Source of the DNA: Paracoccaceae bacterium | Lineage (GTDB): Bacteria > Pseudomonadota > Alphaproteobacteria > Rhodobacterales > Rhodobacteraceae | DNA length: 64,000 bases | Direction of reading: 5' to 3' | NCBI GenBank assembly: GCA_014872875.1 | Contig: WKFI01000021.1 | Span: 186,001 to 250,000 of the forward strand | Part shown: one piece after another, positions 37,168 through 47,294 of the stretch | How positions within the stretch are numbered: position 1 is the first letter of the stretch | Layout: each line of letters starts with the position of its first letter | The notes under the pieces: model-generated | Told to the model about the DNA's origin: nothing | Database searches by the model: none | What the model saw: the letters and a program-made list of their open reading frames with translations, nothing else | Made by a program: the position numbers and the translations under genes

Positions 37168-37845
37168 GTGATCGAGCTGGACAATATAGGTTATAACTAT
37201 GGTGGCGGTGAGTTGTTGACCAACGTGTCGGCGCAACTTGCTCCCGGGTCGTTCCATTTCCTGACCGGACCCTCGGGCGCTGGCAAGACAACCTTGTTAA
37301 AACTCTGCTACGGGGCATTGCATCCGACATCGGGCCGGGTCCGTGCGTTCAACATGGATGTGAAGGGGTTGGACCGGGATCAGACCGCAATGCTGCGTCG
37401 TCGTGTGGGCGTGGTGCATCAGGACTGCCAGTTCCTGAACCACCTGTCGATCTACGAAAACATCGCGCTTCCTCTGACCGTTTCGGGTAAGGCCCTGGAC
37501 AGCGAAGAGGGCAATCTGAATGAACTAATCAACTGGGTTGGCCTGTCCGAGCGTGCCGAGGCCAAGCCCCCGGAACTGTCCGGTGGTGAGCGGCAGCGGG
37601 CGGCTTTGGCAAGGGCGGTAATCCTTTCGCCAGATGTGGTGATCGCGGATGAACCAACCGGCAACGTCGACTGGGACATGTCGCAACGCTTGTTGCGTTT
37701 GCTGGTTGAGTTGAATCGGATGGGCAAGACCATTCTGGTGGCGTCCCACGATCTGGCGCTAATCCGGGCTGCAAAAAACCAAGTACAGGCTCGGGTATTG
37801 CGCATATCGGATCGTCGCCTGACACTGGCGGGAGCGGATCTATGA
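37168..37845 (+). CDS. ftsE: Cell division ATP-binding protein FtsE
   Basis: About 225 residues from GTG 37168 (TTG 37162 fits worse with the GGGG ribosome site). Walker A GPSGAGKTT is at 34-42, the ABC signature is LSGGERQR, and Walker B is VVIADEPTG. FtsEX regulates peptidoglycan hydrolases at the septum. The stop overlaps the ftsX start by four bases. Upstream 181 bases carry no gene. Confidence 0.92.
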   Translation: MIELDNIGYNYGGGELLTNVSAQLAPGSFHFLTGPSGAGKTTLLKLCYGALHPTSGRVRAFNMDVKGLDRDQTAMLRRRVGVVHQDCQFLNHLSIYENIALPLTVSGKALDSEEGNLNELINWVGLSERAEAKPPELSGGERQRAALARAVILSPDVVIADEPTGNVDWDMSQRLLRLLVELNRMGKTILVASHDLALIRAAKNQVQARVLRISDRRLTLAGADL

Positions 37846-38741
37846 GCCAAGGGCGGATCAGGAAGATCCTGGTGGGCGATGCCCAAGCCGACCGAGTGGT
37901 GCCACCCAGCGGGTTTACTGCGCAGCTGACCCTCTTTGTATCTGGCGCGATGGCGTTTCTGGTGGTGTTTGCCTTGGCATTGTCACTGGCTTCGGGCCGG
38001 TTGGCGGATCGTTGGTCGCAGGAACTGGCCCGGGCGGCCACGTTGCGGATCAATGCACCGCAGGACCAGTTGCCAGCCCAAACGCAAGTGGCTTTGACCA
38101 TCCTTCAGCAAACCCCAGGCGTTTCCAGCGCCAAGGCATTGACGCCCGATGAACAGGCCCAACTGCTGTCGCCGTGGTTTGGGCCGGACATTCCGATCGA
38201 CACGCTGCCGGTACCACAGCTGATCGAGATCATAGAAGGAAACCCCGGTTATGACCGAGCCGGGCTGCGGCTTCGCCTATCGGCAGAATTGCCCGGCGCC
38301 GTGCTGGACGATCATACCAGGTGGCGGGAACCTCTGGTGGATGCCGCCAACAGTCTCAGACGGTTGGGGCTGTTTTCCATCCTGCTGATCGGTGGGGCAA
38401 CCGCCGCGATGATCACACTGGCAGCCAATGCAGCGCTTGCTGCGAATGCGCAGGTGATCGAAGTGCTGCGTCTGGTTGGAGCCTTGGACAGCTATATTGC
38501 ACAAGCCTTCATTCGGCGCTTCACCTTGCGGGCACTGATCGGTTCGGCCGTGGGCGTTGTGCTTGGCATGATCAGTATTCTTCTGCTGCCCGAAGCCTCG
38601 GACGAGGGCGGGTTCCTGACCGGGCTGGGATTCCAGGGATGGGGATGGGCCTGGCCGCTATTGGTGCCGCCCTTGGGGGCGTTGGTTGCTTTTGTTGCCA
38701 CCGGCACTGCTGCGCGCCGCAAATTGAGAGAACTGAGTTGA
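37842..38741 (+). CDS. ftsX: Cell division protein FtsX
   Basis: 299 residues with a permease-like layout: one helix at about 25-50, an extracytoplasmic domain of about 120 residues, then three helices to the end. Its ATG overlaps ftsE (ATGA). FtsX transmits FtsE ATP hydrolysis across the membrane. It shares one base with the following acyltransferase gene (TGATG). Confidence 0.9.
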   Translation: MSQGRIRKILVGDAQADRVVPPSGFTAQLTLFVSGAMAFLVVFALALSLASGRLADRWSQELARAATLRINAPQDQLPAQTQVALTILQQTPGVSSAKALTPDEQAQLLSPWFGPDIPIDTLPVPQLIEIIEGNPGYDRAGLRLRLSAELPGAVLDDHTRWREPLVDAANSLRRLGLFSILLIGGATAAMITLAANAALAANAQVIEVLRLVGALDSYIAQAFIRRFTLRALIGSAVGVVLGMISILLLPEASDEGGFLTGLGFQGWGWAWPLLVPPLGALVAFVATGTAARRKLRELS

Positions 38742-39490
38742 TGATCACTGCTTTCCGCTGGCTCATGTCACTGATCTTCGTGATCCAGATCTATTTGGTG
38801 ATGGCGTTGCTTGGCATCCTGTTTGCGCCTTGGGCCATCGTGTCCAAGAAAGGCGCGCTGACGGCCTGTAAGACCTATTGCTATTGGGTGCTTTGGACCG
38901 CGCGCTGGATGGTTGGAATCCGCACGGAAATACGTGGTCCAATCCCGACCGAAGAAGTCATGATCGCCGCCAAACATCAGTCTTTTCTGGACATTCTGAT
39001 GATCTTCAAGGCCGTGCCACATGGCAAGTTCATCATGAAAAAGGAACTGATGTGGACACCGATCATAGGCGTTTATGCCAAACGTCTGGGCTGTGTTCCG
39101 GTGGATCGTGGCAAACGAGGCAAGGCGATTGCCCAAATGGTCAAGGATGTTGCGGCCGAATTTCAGGAGCCTGGTCAGTTGGTCATTTACCCCCAGGGCA
39201 CCCGCGTGGCGCCGGGGGACTACAAGTCCTACAAAGTAGGGCCGGCGGTGCTGTATGAAGGACTGGGCCAAAGCTGCGTTCCGGCAGCCACCAATGTGGG
39301 CCTGTTCTGGCCGCGCAAGGGCATCCTGCGCAAACCAGGGCTGGCCGTGGTCGAGTTTCTGGATCCCATTCATCCCGGCGTGGCCCGGGACGCCTTCATG
39401 GCGGATCTGGAGGAGCGGATCGAGGCCCGCTCCAATGCGTTGATGAAGGAAGCGGGGTTTGACACGGATGGAGTACATCGACAGCATTGA
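38741..39490 (+). CDS. plsC: 1-acyl-sn-glycerol-3-phosphate acyltransferase
   Basis: 249 residues from ATG 38741. The acyltransferase HxxxxD motif is H79-QSFL-D84, and the later block PQGTRVAPG binds the glycerol phosphate. PlsC acylates lysophosphatidate to phosphatidate. An N-terminal helix (about 8-35) anchors it in the inner membrane. It is the third gene of the ftsEX operon. Confidence 0.92.
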   Translation: MITAFRWLMSLIFVIQIYLVMALLGILFAPWAIVSKKGALTACKTYCYWVLWTARWMVGIRTEIRGPIPTEEVMIAAKHQSFLDILMIFKAVPHGKFIMKKELMWTPIIGVYAKRLGCVPVDRGKRGKAIAQMVKDVAAEFQEPGQLVIYPQGTRVAPGDYKSYKVGPAVLYEGLGQSCVPAATNVGLFWPRKGILRKPGLAVVEFLDPIHPGVARDAFMADLEERIEARSNALMKEAGFDTDGVHRQH

Positions 39491-40073
39491 GGCGCTGGAA
39501 GCGCTCTATGGCTCACCCGGGGCTCCGGCGCTCCGGAAAGTGGCTCGTCGAATGACGCCGCTGTATCGTAAATGGATCATGACCTCGAAGTTGTGTATTT
39601 TGGGGACGGTTGGGCCGGAAGGTACAGATGGCAGCCCGCGGGGCGATGATGGGCCCTGCGTACTGGAGTTGGACCCCGGCACGCTGGCGATGCCCGATTG
39701 GCGGGGTAACAACCGGCTGGACTCCCTTCGCAATATCGTGCGTGACCCTCGAGTGTCCCTGATGTTTCTGGTGCCGGGATCGAACAATGTCGTGCGGTTG
39801 AACGGGCAGGCCCGCCTGACGACGGATGCCGCGCTTCGGGCTCGGTTCGAAAAACACGGCAAGCAACCTTCAACGGTTATCGTCATTGCAATTGACGAAA
39901 TCTACACCCAATGCGCCCGCGCCATGATGCGCGCGGGAACCTGGAGCGGCGAAGACCAGAGCATTGGTCTGCCTTCGGCCGGGGAAATCCTGGCTGAAAT
40001 GACTGATGGCGCAGAGGGCGGCCAAGCCTATGATGACGCATGGGGCGCCCGCGCGGCCGCCACCATGTGGTGA
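39468..40073 (+). CDS. Pyridoxamine 5'-phosphate oxidase-fold protein
   Basis: About 201 residues; I start at ATG 39468, although a TTG nine bases upstream is also open. The split-barrel core shows KLCILGTVGPEG, RGDDGPCV and RVSLMFLVPGSNNVVRLNG, matching the MSMEG_1061-like FMN-binding family. The ligand may be FMN or F420-like, but function is unknown. Overlaps plsC by 23 bases. Confidence 0.85.
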   Translation: MEYIDSIEALEALYGSPGAPALRKVARRMTPLYRKWIMTSKLCILGTVGPEGTDGSPRGDDGPCVLELDPGTLAMPDWRGNNRLDSLRNIVRDPRVSLMFLVPGSNNVVRLNGQARLTTDAALRARFEKHGKQPSTVIVIAIDEIYTQCARAMMRAGTWSGEDQSIGLPSAGEILAEMTDGAEGGQAYDDAWGARAAATMW

Positions 40074-40091
40074 GCTGTCAGGTGCCTATGA

Positions 40092-40400
40092 TCAGCCGAT
40101 GACTTCGCCGATTAGCATGGCGGGCCTTACATTGGTGAAATTCGGAATATCGGCCAGCACCGGGGCCGAGTTACCCATGGCGGCATTCATCGCGTCCTGA
40201 TCTGCGAAAACCATGGTTGCAATCGCATAGCTGCCGGGAGGCGTGTCCGGCCCGCCGGCAAGCCCCTTGGTCACCAATGTGCTTTGCAGGTGCGGTCCCA
40301 TGTGCTCGCCCACCAGTTTCATGTGGGTGTCGGCATAATAGTCATAGTCGAAATGGGTATCATCACCGATCGGATAGATGACTTGCAGTGAAACGGCCAT
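40092..40400 (-). CDS. EthD-type dimeric alpha/beta-barrel protein
   Basis: 102 residues from ATG 40400 behind GGGGAG. It contains DTHFDYDYYADTHMKLV, the EthD/ABM-type ferredoxin-like fold. Such small proteins include ethyl tert-butyl ether degradation and similar decarboxylation helpers. No specific role can be given. Confidence 0.85.
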   Translation of the reverse strand: MAVSLQVIYPIGDDTHFDYDYYADTHMKLVGEHMGPHLQSTLVTKGLAGGPDTPPGSYAIATMVFADQDAMNAAMGNSAPVLADIPNFTNVRPAMLIGEVIG

Positions 40401-40457
40401 GTTCGGTCTCCCCTCTAGGCGCATTCAGTAAAGCCGGGATCGCGGAAAGCTCCAAAT

Positions 40458-40485
40458 AAAAAAGGGCGGCCCGTTTGGGCCGCCC
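40458..40485 (-). terminator. Terminator of the suc-lpd operon
   Basis: Nine-bp perfect stem GGGCGGCCC / GGGCCGCCC with loop GTTT. On the minus strand it ends in TTTTTT, just after the lpdA stop. Confidence 0.92.
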
Positions 40486-40506
40486 AAGGAATACGTGTTG
40501 GATCGA

Positions 40507-41895
40507 TCAACTATGGATCGCGCCGTCGCCACAGGCCAGCGCGGCTTCGCGCACGGCTTCGGAATAGGTCGGGTGGGCGTGGCAGGTAAGGGCCACGTCC
40601 TCGGCCGAGGCCCCAAATTCCATTGCGACGCACAGTTCGTGGATCATGTCACCTGCCGCCGGGCCGATGATGGCGGCGCCCAGGATGCGATCGGTTTCCT
40701 TGTCGGCAATGATCTTGACGAAGCCGTCGGCCTGCCCCACGGCCTTGGCCCGTCCATTGCCCATGAAGTTGAACTTGCCGACCTTCACCTTGCGGCCTTC
40801 AGCCTTCAATGCGTCTTCGGTCATACCTACGGTGGCGACCTCAGGGGTTGTGTAGACCACGCCCGGGATCACGCCATAGTTCACATGTCCATGCTTGCCT
40901 GCAATCACCTCGGCCACGGCCATGCCCTCGTCTTCGGCTTTGTGTGCCAGCATCGGGCCTTCGATGACGTCGCCGATGGCATAAATGCCCGGTACATTGG
41001 TGGCCCAATGCGCGTCGGTTGCGATCTGGCCGCGTTCGGTCAGCTTGACGCCCACCGCCTCCAGCCCCAGCCCATCGTGATACGGTTTGCGGCCGGTGGC
41101 GACCAGAACGACATCCGCGTCCAGTTGCTCCTCGTCACCACCCTTCTTCGGCTGGTATTTGACCTTGGCCTTGGTCTTGGTGGTTTCGACCCCTTGCACC
41201 GCGGCGCCCATGATGAACTTGAGCTCCTGTTTCTCCAAGATGCGCTTGAATGTGCGTTGAACGTCCTTGTCCATTCCCGGGCAGACAGCGTCCATGTATT
41301 CCACCACGGTTACATCCGATCCCAGACGCGCATAGACCGAGCCCAGCTCCAGCCCGATCACACCAGCGCCAACCACCACCATCTTCTTGGGAACCTTCGG
41401 CAGTTCCAGCGCCCCTGTCGAAGTCACGACGATCTTTTCATCCACCTCGACGCCGGGCAGAGAGGCTGCGACCGAGCCCGATGCGATCACGATGTTCTTG
41501 GTCTGGTGCACATCGTCACCCACCTTGACCTGACCGGCGGCAGGGATAGAGGCCCATCCTTTCAGCCAGTCAATCTTGTTCTTTTTCATCAGGAATTCGA
41601 CACCGCCGGTGTTCTGGCCGATGACCTCGTCCTTGTAGGCTTTCATCTGGTCCCAATCGACAGAGGGGCTTTTGCCTTTCAGCCCCATGCCGGCGAAGTT
41701 GTGCTCGGCCTCGTGCAGCATGTGTGTGGCGTGCAGCAACGCCTTGGACGGGATGCAGCCTACGTTCAGGCAAGTACCACCCAGGGTTTCGCGGCCTTCG
41801 ACAATGGCAGTTTTCAGGCCCAGCTGCGCACAGCGGATCGCCGACACATAACCGCCGGGGCCGGCGCCGATGATGATGACGTCATATTGGGACAT
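40507..41895 (-). CDS. lpdA: Dihydrolipoyl dehydrogenase
   Basis: 462 residues. The FAD loop GAGPGG lies at 10-15 and the redox disulfide is C42/C47 in TCLNVGC. The NAD-binding [10 protein letters not shown] and the C-terminal His-Glu in HAHPTYSE follow. It is the E3 component reoxidising lipoyl groups of the 2-oxoglutarate dehydrogenase complex, whose E1 and E2 genes are upstream on the same strand. Confidence 0.96.
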   Translation of the reverse strand: MSQYDVIIIGAGPGGYVSAIRCAQLGLKTAIVEGRETLGGTCLNVGCIPSKALLHATHMLHEAEHNFAGMGLKGKSPSVDWDQMKAYKDEVIGQNTGGVEFLMKKNKIDWLKGWASIPAAGQVKVGDDVHQTKNIVIASGSVAASLPGVEVDEKIVVTSTGALELPKVPKKMVVVGAGVIGLELGSVYARLGSDVTVVEYMDAVCPGMDKDVQRTFKRILEKQELKFIMGAAVQGVETTKTKAKVKYQPKKGGDEEQLDADVVLVATGRKPYHDGLGLEAVGVKLTERGQIATDAHWATNVPGIYAIGDVIEGPMLAHKAEDEGMAVAEVIAGKHGHVNYGVIPGVVYTTPEVATVGMTEDALKAEGRKVKVGKFNFMGNGRAKAVGQADGFVKIIADKETDRILGAAIIGPAAGDMIHELCVAMEFGASAEDVALTCHAHPTYSEAVREAALACGDGAIHS

Positions 41896-41973
41896 GGGTC
41901 ATTTTCCTTTTTTGTCGGCGCCAATATTGCGCCGTAAATCTTCGTTTCGGGTGTCTGGCCCGACATGCAGAAG

Positions 41974-42372
41974 CTACGATCCGCTGCAGGCCTCGATCGC
42001 CGCGCCGTAGCTGTTCGAAAAGCTGTCCAGCTCGGACTGTTGGTCCGTGCCGATCTCACCTTTCTGGATCAGATCGGCAGTTTGCCGATCGGCTTCTTCT
42101 ATTTGTTCCCAGATGCAATCGCAGATGCCCTGAACTTGTGTCTCGGTCTTGGTCACGTTTTTTCCGAGAGAGAACTTGGGCAGGGGTTTTCCCGTGCATC
42201 CATAGAATTCGCCTTCGGGGCCATGTTCGGTGTCCGCACCGGGGGGCGAGACGAATTTCTGAGCCGCCGCGTCCGGGGCTTGCAGCAGGAGCGGGCAACA
42301 CAGCAGCGCCAAAGATGCCAGTCGGCCAGGCCACTTAGGTTTTGCGTCAAGCACAGTTCCAGAGCGCGTCAT
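41974..42372 (-). CDS. Secreted hypothetical protein in the suc operon
   Basis: 132 residues. The N-terminus has a hydrophobic signal (about residues 18-37, ending DAAA-Q). The mature part has cysteines in FYGCTG, CDCIW and EACSGS, consistent with disulfides in the periplasm. No family recognised. It sits 78 bases before lpdA and 59 bases after the small gene upstream, so it is transcribed with the TCA genes. Confidence 0.7.
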   Translation of the reverse strand: MTRSGTVLDAKPKWPGRLASLALLCCPLLLQAPDAAAQKFVSPPGADTEHGPEGEFYGCTGKPLPKFSLGKNVTKTETQVQGICDCIWEQIEEADRQTADLIQKGEIGTDQQSELDSFSNSYGAAIEACSGS

Positions 42373-42431
42373 GTTTCCATCCTCGAATGCCGTTCAGTTG
42401 GGGGGCGGCCCGGACACGGGCCGCCCCCGGA

Positions 42432-42704
42432 TCAATAGGCTGGAGTGAGAAGTTTGACCTGAATATGGGCAACACCATCCCGCTCCATATGCATGGCAAG
42501 TTCTTCCGAGTCGAAGAAGGCGCGTGCCTTCTCCAGATCCAGAACTTCGAACAGAACCACGGCATGATTTTCTTTGTCCGGATCAGACCAAACATGAAGC
42601 GCCTTGATGCCGACGGCCTTGCGATTGAAGCGATCTTCCTTGAAGACAGCATGCCACGCGTTGAAATCAGCGACGTCAGCCTGCCAGAGTACGTGTGTTG
42701 CCAT
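42432..42704 (-). CDS. Small alpha/beta protein in the suc operon
   Basis: 90 residues, beginning MATHVLWQADVADFNAWHAV. The pattern of a strand, helix and two strands with hydrophobic register is like a ferredoxin-like dimeric barrel. No metal or catalytic motif is visible. It starts four bases after the sucB stop, so it is co-translated. Confidence 0.7.
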   Translation of the reverse strand: MATHVLWQADVADFNAWHAVFKEDRFNRKAVGIKALHVWSDPDKENHAVVLFEVLDLEKARAFFDSEELAMHMERDGVAHIQVKLLTPAY

Positions 42705-42708
42705 TGTC

Positions 42709-44196
42709 TTACAGGTCCATCAGCAGACGGCGGGGATCTTCCAAAGCTTCCTTGACGCGCACCAGGAAGGTCACGGCGCCTTTGCCGTCCACGATCCGGT
42801 GGTCATAGGACAGAGCCAGATACATCATCGGGCGGATCTTGATTTCGCCGTTGATGACCATCGGCCGGTCCTGGATCTTGTGCATGCCGAGAATGCCTGA
42901 CTGCGGGGGATTCAGGATCGGCGACGACATCAGCGAGCCGTAGACGCCACCGTTCGAGATGGTGAAGGTTCCACCCTGCATTTCTGCCATGGACAGCTTG
43001 CCGTCGCGGGCGCGGCGGCCTTTTTCACCGATCGCCTTTTCGATTTCGGCAAAAGACATGCGGTCGGCGTCACGGATGACCGGAACCACCAGACCCTGCG
43101 GGGTACCCGCAGCGATGCCCATGTGCACGAAGTTCTTGTACACGATGTCGGTGCCGTCGATTTCGGCGTTGACCTCGGGCACCTCTTTCAGCGCGTGGCA
43201 GCAGGCCTTGGTGAAGAAGGACATGAAGCCCATGCGGACGCCGTGCTTCTTTTCGAACTCGCCTTTGTATTGATTGCGCAGAGCCATCACCTCGGTCATG
43301 TCCACCTCGTTGTAGGTGGTCAGGATTGCCGCGGTGTTTTGGGCGTCTTTCAGACGCTTGGCGATGGTCTGACGCAGGCGGGTCATCTTTACCCGTTCTT
43401 CGCGGGCGGCATCTTCGGCGGCTACGGGCGCGCGCGGCGCTGCCGGAGTCGCGGCAGGTGCAGGAGCGGCGGCCGCAGCAGCCACCGCGCGGGAGACGTC
43501 ATCCTTCATGATGCGACCATCGCGGCCAGTGCCCTGGACGGCGGCGGCGCTTATGCCTGCTTCGGCCATGGCCTTTTCAGCCGATGGTGCGTTTGCCACA
43601 TCCTTTCCGGCCGCTGCTGCGGTCGGGGCTGCGGGAGCAGCCGCGGCGGGTGCGACGCCGGAAGCCGAGCCGGAGATCACGCCCAGCTTGCCGTTGGCAG
43701 AGACGGTGTCGCCTTCGTTGGCGGAAATTTCAGCCAGGACGCCGGCGGCGGGCGACGGGACTTCGACAGACACTTTGTCGGTTTCCAGCTCGCACAGCAT
43801 TTCGTCCTGCGCGACGGTATCGCCGACTTTCTTGAACCAGGTTGAAACGGTGGCTTCCGACACCGACTCGCCCAGTGTCGGTACCATGATGTCGGTGCTG
43901 TCGCCCCCTGCCGGGGCCGCTTCAGGCGTTGCGGCAGGAGCAGAAGTAGCGGCGCCCGCGCCTTCGGAAATGGTCGCCAGCAGGGCATCAACGCCGACAG
44001 TGTCGCCTTCGGCGGCAACCAGTTCACCCATCACGCCCGAAGCGGGGGAAGGGACTTCGACGGTTACTTTGTCGGTTTCCAATTCACACAGCATTTCATC
44101 CACGGCGACGGCATCGCCGGGCTTTTTGAACCAGGTGGCAACGGTGGCCTCGGTCACAGATTCGCCGAGGGTTGGGACACGAACTTCGGTGGTCAT
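42709..44196 (-). CDS. sucB: Dihydrolipoyllysine succinyltransferase (E2o) with two lipoyl domains
   Basis: 495 residues. Two lipoyl domains lie at about 1-77 and 100-177, with lipoyl-lysines K43 and K140 in the same ETDK sequence. A peripheral-subunit-binding domain follows around 210-245, then the catalytic acyltransferase with [11 protein letters not shown] near the C-terminus. It transfers succinyl groups to CoA in the 2-oxoglutarate dehydrogenase complex. The E. coli enzyme has one lipoyl domain. Six bases separate it from sucA. Confidence 0.96.
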   Translation of the reverse strand: MTTEVRVPTLGESVTEATVATWFKKPGDAVAVDEMLCELETDKVTVEVPSPASGVMGELVAAEGDTVGVDALLATISEGAGAATSAPAATPEAAPAGGDSTDIMVPTLGESVSEATVSTWFKKVGDTVAQDEMLCELETDKVSVEVPSPAAGVLAEISANEGDTVSANGKLGVISGSASGVAPAAAAPAAPTAAAAGKDVANAPSAEKAMAEAGISAAAVQGTGRDGRIMKDDVSRAVAAAAAAPAPAATPAAPRAPVAAEDAAREERVKMTRLRQTIAKRLKDAQNTAAILTTYNEVDMTEVMALRNQYKGEFEKKHGVRMGFMSFFTKACCHALKEVPEVNAEIDGTDIVYKNFVHMGIAAGTPQGLVVPVIRDADRMSFAEIEKAIGEKGRRARDGKLSMAEMQGGTFTISNGGVYGSLMSSPILNPPQSGILGMHKIQDRPMVINGEIKIRPMMYLALSYDHRIVDGKGAVTFLVRVKEALEDPRRLLMDL

Positions 44197-44202
44197 CTAT
44201 TC

Positions 44203-47157
44203 TTATCCTTCGATGCTCAGCGCTTCGTTCACGAGCGCCTCTTGTTGGGCTTTGTGTTGGCTGGCCAGACCTGTGGCAGGTGAGGCCGATGTGGCGCGCC
44301 CGACGTAACGTGGGCGGGAGTGCTTGGCACCGATACGGGTCAGCACCCATTCGATATTGGGTTCGATGAAGGTCCAGGCGCCCTGGTTCTTGGGCTCTTC
44401 CTGGCACCAGACAACTTCAGCATCCTTGAAACGCTCCAGTTCCTTGACCATCGAGATGGCCGGGAACGGATAGAACTGTTCCAGACGCAGAAGGTAGACA
44501 TCGTTGATCCCGCGGGCATCGCGTTCTTCCAGCAGGTCGTAATAGACCTTGCCGGAACAGATCACGACGCGCTTGATCTTGTCATCGGACATCAGCTGGG
44601 TATCCGAGTTTCCTTTTTGAGCATCGTCCCACAAGACGCGGTGGAAGCTGGAGCCTGTGGTGAAGTCTTCGGCCTTGCTGACGCAGAGCTTGTGGCGCAA
44701 CAGCGATTTTGGCGTCACCAGGATCAGCGGTTTGCGGAAGGTACGGTGCAGCTGACGGCGCAGAATGTGGAAATAGTTCGCAGGGGTCGAACAATTGGCG
44801 ACAATCCAGTTGTCCTGACCGCACATCTGCAGGAAACGTTCCAATCGGGCCGAGCTGTGTTCGGGGCCTTGGCCTTCGAACCCATGCGGCAGCAGCGTGA
44901 CCAGACCTGACATGCGAAGCCACTTGCTTTCGCCCGAGCTGATGAACTGGTCGAACATGATTTGCGCGCCGTTTGCGAAATCACCGAATTGCGCTTCCCA
45001 AAGGGTCAGAGCATTGGGTTCTGCCAGCGAGTAGCCGTACTCGAAGCCCAGAACTGCATATTCCGACAGCATCGAATCGATCACATCATACTGTGACTGA
45101 CCTTCGCGAATGTGATTCAGCGGGTAATAACGTTCTTCGGTTTCCTGATTCACGATCCCGGAATGGCGCTGCGAAAACGTGCCACGGGTCGCGTCCTGAC
45201 CGGACAGACGCACTGGATAACCTTCGGTCATAAGAGAGCCGAAAGCCAGAGCTTCACCGGTGGCCCAGTCAAAGCCTTCACCACTGTCGAACATCTGCTT
45301 CTTGGTGTCCAACAGTCGGCCAACCGTCTTGTGCAGCGGGAAACCATCGGGGACGCGGGTCAGTGCGGTGCCGATTTCGGCCAGTGTGTCCGGCTCGATC
45401 GCGGTGCTACCACGCTGGTAATCTTCGTCCTTCTTGTTCAGGTGCGACCAGCGCCCGTCCAGCCAATCAGCCTTGTTGGGCTTGTATTCCTTGCCAGCCT
45501 CGAACTCTTCGTTCAGATGCGCCTGAAAGGCCGCCTTCATGTCTTCGATCTCGCCTTCGGGGATCAGCCCGTCCTTGACCAGCGTTTCGGTGTAAAGCGC
45601 CAGGGTTGTTTTGTGGCTCTTGATCTTCTTGTACATGATCGGGTTGGTAAACATGGGCTCGTCGCCCTCGTTATGGCCAAACCGGCGATAGCAGAAGATA
45701 TCGATCACCACATCCTTGTGGAACTTCTGACGGAACTCGGTCGCGACCTTGGCCGCGTGCACAACGGCTTCGGGGTCGTCTCCGTTGACGTGGAAGATCG
45801 GTGCTTCGACCATCAATGCGATGTCGGTGGGGTAGGGGCTGGAACGCGAGAAATGCGGTGCGGTGGTGAAGCCGATCTGGTTGTTCACCACGATATGCAT
45901 CGTGCCGCCGGTCTTGTGACCACGCAGGCCCGACAGGCCAAACCCTTCGGCCACAACACCCTGACCGGCAAAGGCCGCATCACCATGCAACAAAATGCCC
46001 ATGACCTGCGTCCGTTCGCGGTCGTTCAGCTGGTCTTGCTTGGCTCGGACCTTGCCCAGAACCACGGGATTAACGGCTTCCAGGTGCGAAGGGTTCGCTG
46101 TCAGCGACAGGTGTACGTTGTTGCCATCAAACTCGCGGTCGGACGACGCGCCCAGGTGGTACTTCACGTCGCCCGAGCCATCGACGTCCTCGGGTTTGAA
46201 GCTGCCGCCCTGAAATTCGTTGAAGATAGCCTTGTAAGGCTTCTGCATCACATTGGCCAGAATGTTCAATCGACCGCGGTGCGGCATGCCGATCACGATC
46301 TCCTGCAATCCCAGCGCGCCGCCTCGTTTGATGATCTGTTCCATCGCGGGGATCAGGGCCTCGCCACCGTCCAGACCGAACCGCTTGGTCCCCATGTATT
46401 TGACATGAAGGAACTTCTCAAAGCCCTCCGCTTCGACCATCTTGTTCAAGATGGCTTTGCGCCCTTCACGGGTGAAACGGATTTCCTTGTCGAAACCTTC
46501 GATCCGTTCCTTCAGCCAGCCAGCTTCTTCCGGGTCGGAGATGTGCATGTACTGCAGCGCAAAGGTCCCGCAATAGGTGCGTTTGACGATTTCAAGGATT
46601 TGCCGCATCGAGGCGACCTGCAGCCCCAACACGTTATCAATGAATATCGGACGATCCATATCGGCATCGGTGAAGCCGTAAGTCTTGGGATCCAATTCGG
46701 GATGCGGGGTGCCCGCTCGCATGCCCAGAGGATCCAAATCGGCAACCAGATGGCCCCGGATACGATAGGCCCGGATCAGCATCAGCGCCCGGATGGAATC
46801 CAGCACAGCACGCTTGATCTGATCGTCGGAAACCTCGACGCCTGCCTTGGCGGCCTGATCCTTGATTTTCTTGCCCGCTGCCGGTGCTTCTGCCTCGGGC
46901 CATTCGCCGGTCAGCGCGCTGGTCAACTCGTCCGCCGGCATCGGCGGCCAATCGGTGCGAGCCCAGGAGGGGCCTGCAGCATCGGCCTTCACGTCCAGCT
47001 CAGCGTCTCCCATCTGACGAAAGAACTCGGCCCAGGCTGCGTCAACGGCATTCGGATCGTTGGCATATTGAGCGTAGAGCTGCTCTAGGTACTCGGCATT
47101 GTGCCCCTGCATGAAGCTGGAGGCGTGGAAGAGGTCGTTGGGACTTTGGTCATTCAT
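44203..47157 (-). CDS. sucA: 2-oxoglutarate dehydrogenase E1 component
   Basis: 984 residues, the usual length. Thiamine diphosphate motifs include GDAAFAGQG, with the GDG-like Mg site, and the C-terminal VVWCQEEPKNQGAW. It decarboxylates 2-oxoglutarate and passes the succinyl group to SucB. The start ATG is preceded by 137 bases without a gene after the sulfotransferase-like gene. A long minus-to-plus shadow frame inside it is a by-product of biased codons. Confidence 0.96.
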   Translation of the reverse strand: MNDQSPNDLFHASSFMQGHNAEYLEQLYAQYANDPNAVDAAWAEFFRQMGDAELDVKADAAGPSWARTDWPPMPADELTSALTGEWPEAEAPAAGKKIKDQAAKAGVEVSDDQIKRAVLDSIRALMLIRAYRIRGHLVADLDPLGMRAGTPHPELDPKTYGFTDADMDRPIFIDNVLGLQVASMRQILEIVKRTYCGTFALQYMHISDPEEAGWLKERIEGFDKEIRFTREGRKAILNKMVEAEGFEKFLHVKYMGTKRFGLDGGEALIPAMEQIIKRGGALGLQEIVIGMPHRGRLNILANVMQKPYKAIFNEFQGGSFKPEDVDGSGDVKYHLGASSDREFDGNNVHLSLTANPSHLEAVNPVVLGKVRAKQDQLNDRERTQVMGILLHGDAAFAGQGVVAEGFGLSGLRGHKTGGTMHIVVNNQIGFTTAPHFSRSSPYPTDIALMVEAPIFHVNGDDPEAVVHAAKVATEFRQKFHKDVVIDIFCYRRFGHNEGDEPMFTNPIMYKKIKSHKTTLALYTETLVKDGLIPEGEIEDMKAAFQAHLNEEFEAGKEYKPNKADWLDGRWSHLNKKDEDYQRGSTAIEPDTLAEIGTALTRVPDGFPLHKTVGRLLDTKKQMFDSGEGFDWATGEALAFGSLMTEGYPVRLSGQDATRGTFSQRHSGIVNQETEERYYPLNHIREGQSQYDVIDSMLSEYAVLGFEYGYSLAEPNALTLWEAQFGDFANGAQIMFDQFISSGESKWLRMSGLVTLLPHGFEGQGPEHSSARLERFLQMCGQDNWIVANCSTPANYFHILRRQLHRTFRKPLILVTPKSLLRHKLCVSKAEDFTTGSSFHRVLWDDAQKGNSDTQLMSDDKIKRVVICSGKVYYDLLEERDARGINDVYLLRLEQFYPFPAISMVKELERFKDAEVVWCQEEPKNQGAWTFIEPNIEWVLTRIGAKHSRPRYVGRATSASPATGLASQHKAQQEALVNEALSIEG

Positions 47158-47294
47158 TTTTTGGGCTCCCGGTTATCTCGGTTCGGCCTTTTGCCGGTAT
47201 ACTTTTGGTTTGGCCTGGTCTTCGGTGCTGAAGCGCTGTTCAGCCGTTGGGTCTGACAGGGGTGCTGCCCGACCTCGGGGATTGACTGAAAAGG

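Noticed and set aside
37083-37196. 37-codon frame with GTG start overlapping ftsE
   Set aside because: It lacks a clear ribosome site, and its end lies in the ftsE coding region.
45112-47088. Long plus-strand open frame (658 codons) antisense to sucA
   Set aside because: It mirrors a conserved gene, has no ribosome site and codes for a His/Gln/Arg-rich low-similarity protein typical of GC-rich shadow frames. Similar frames opposite ETF-QO, sucC, lpdA and sdhA were dismissed for the same reason.
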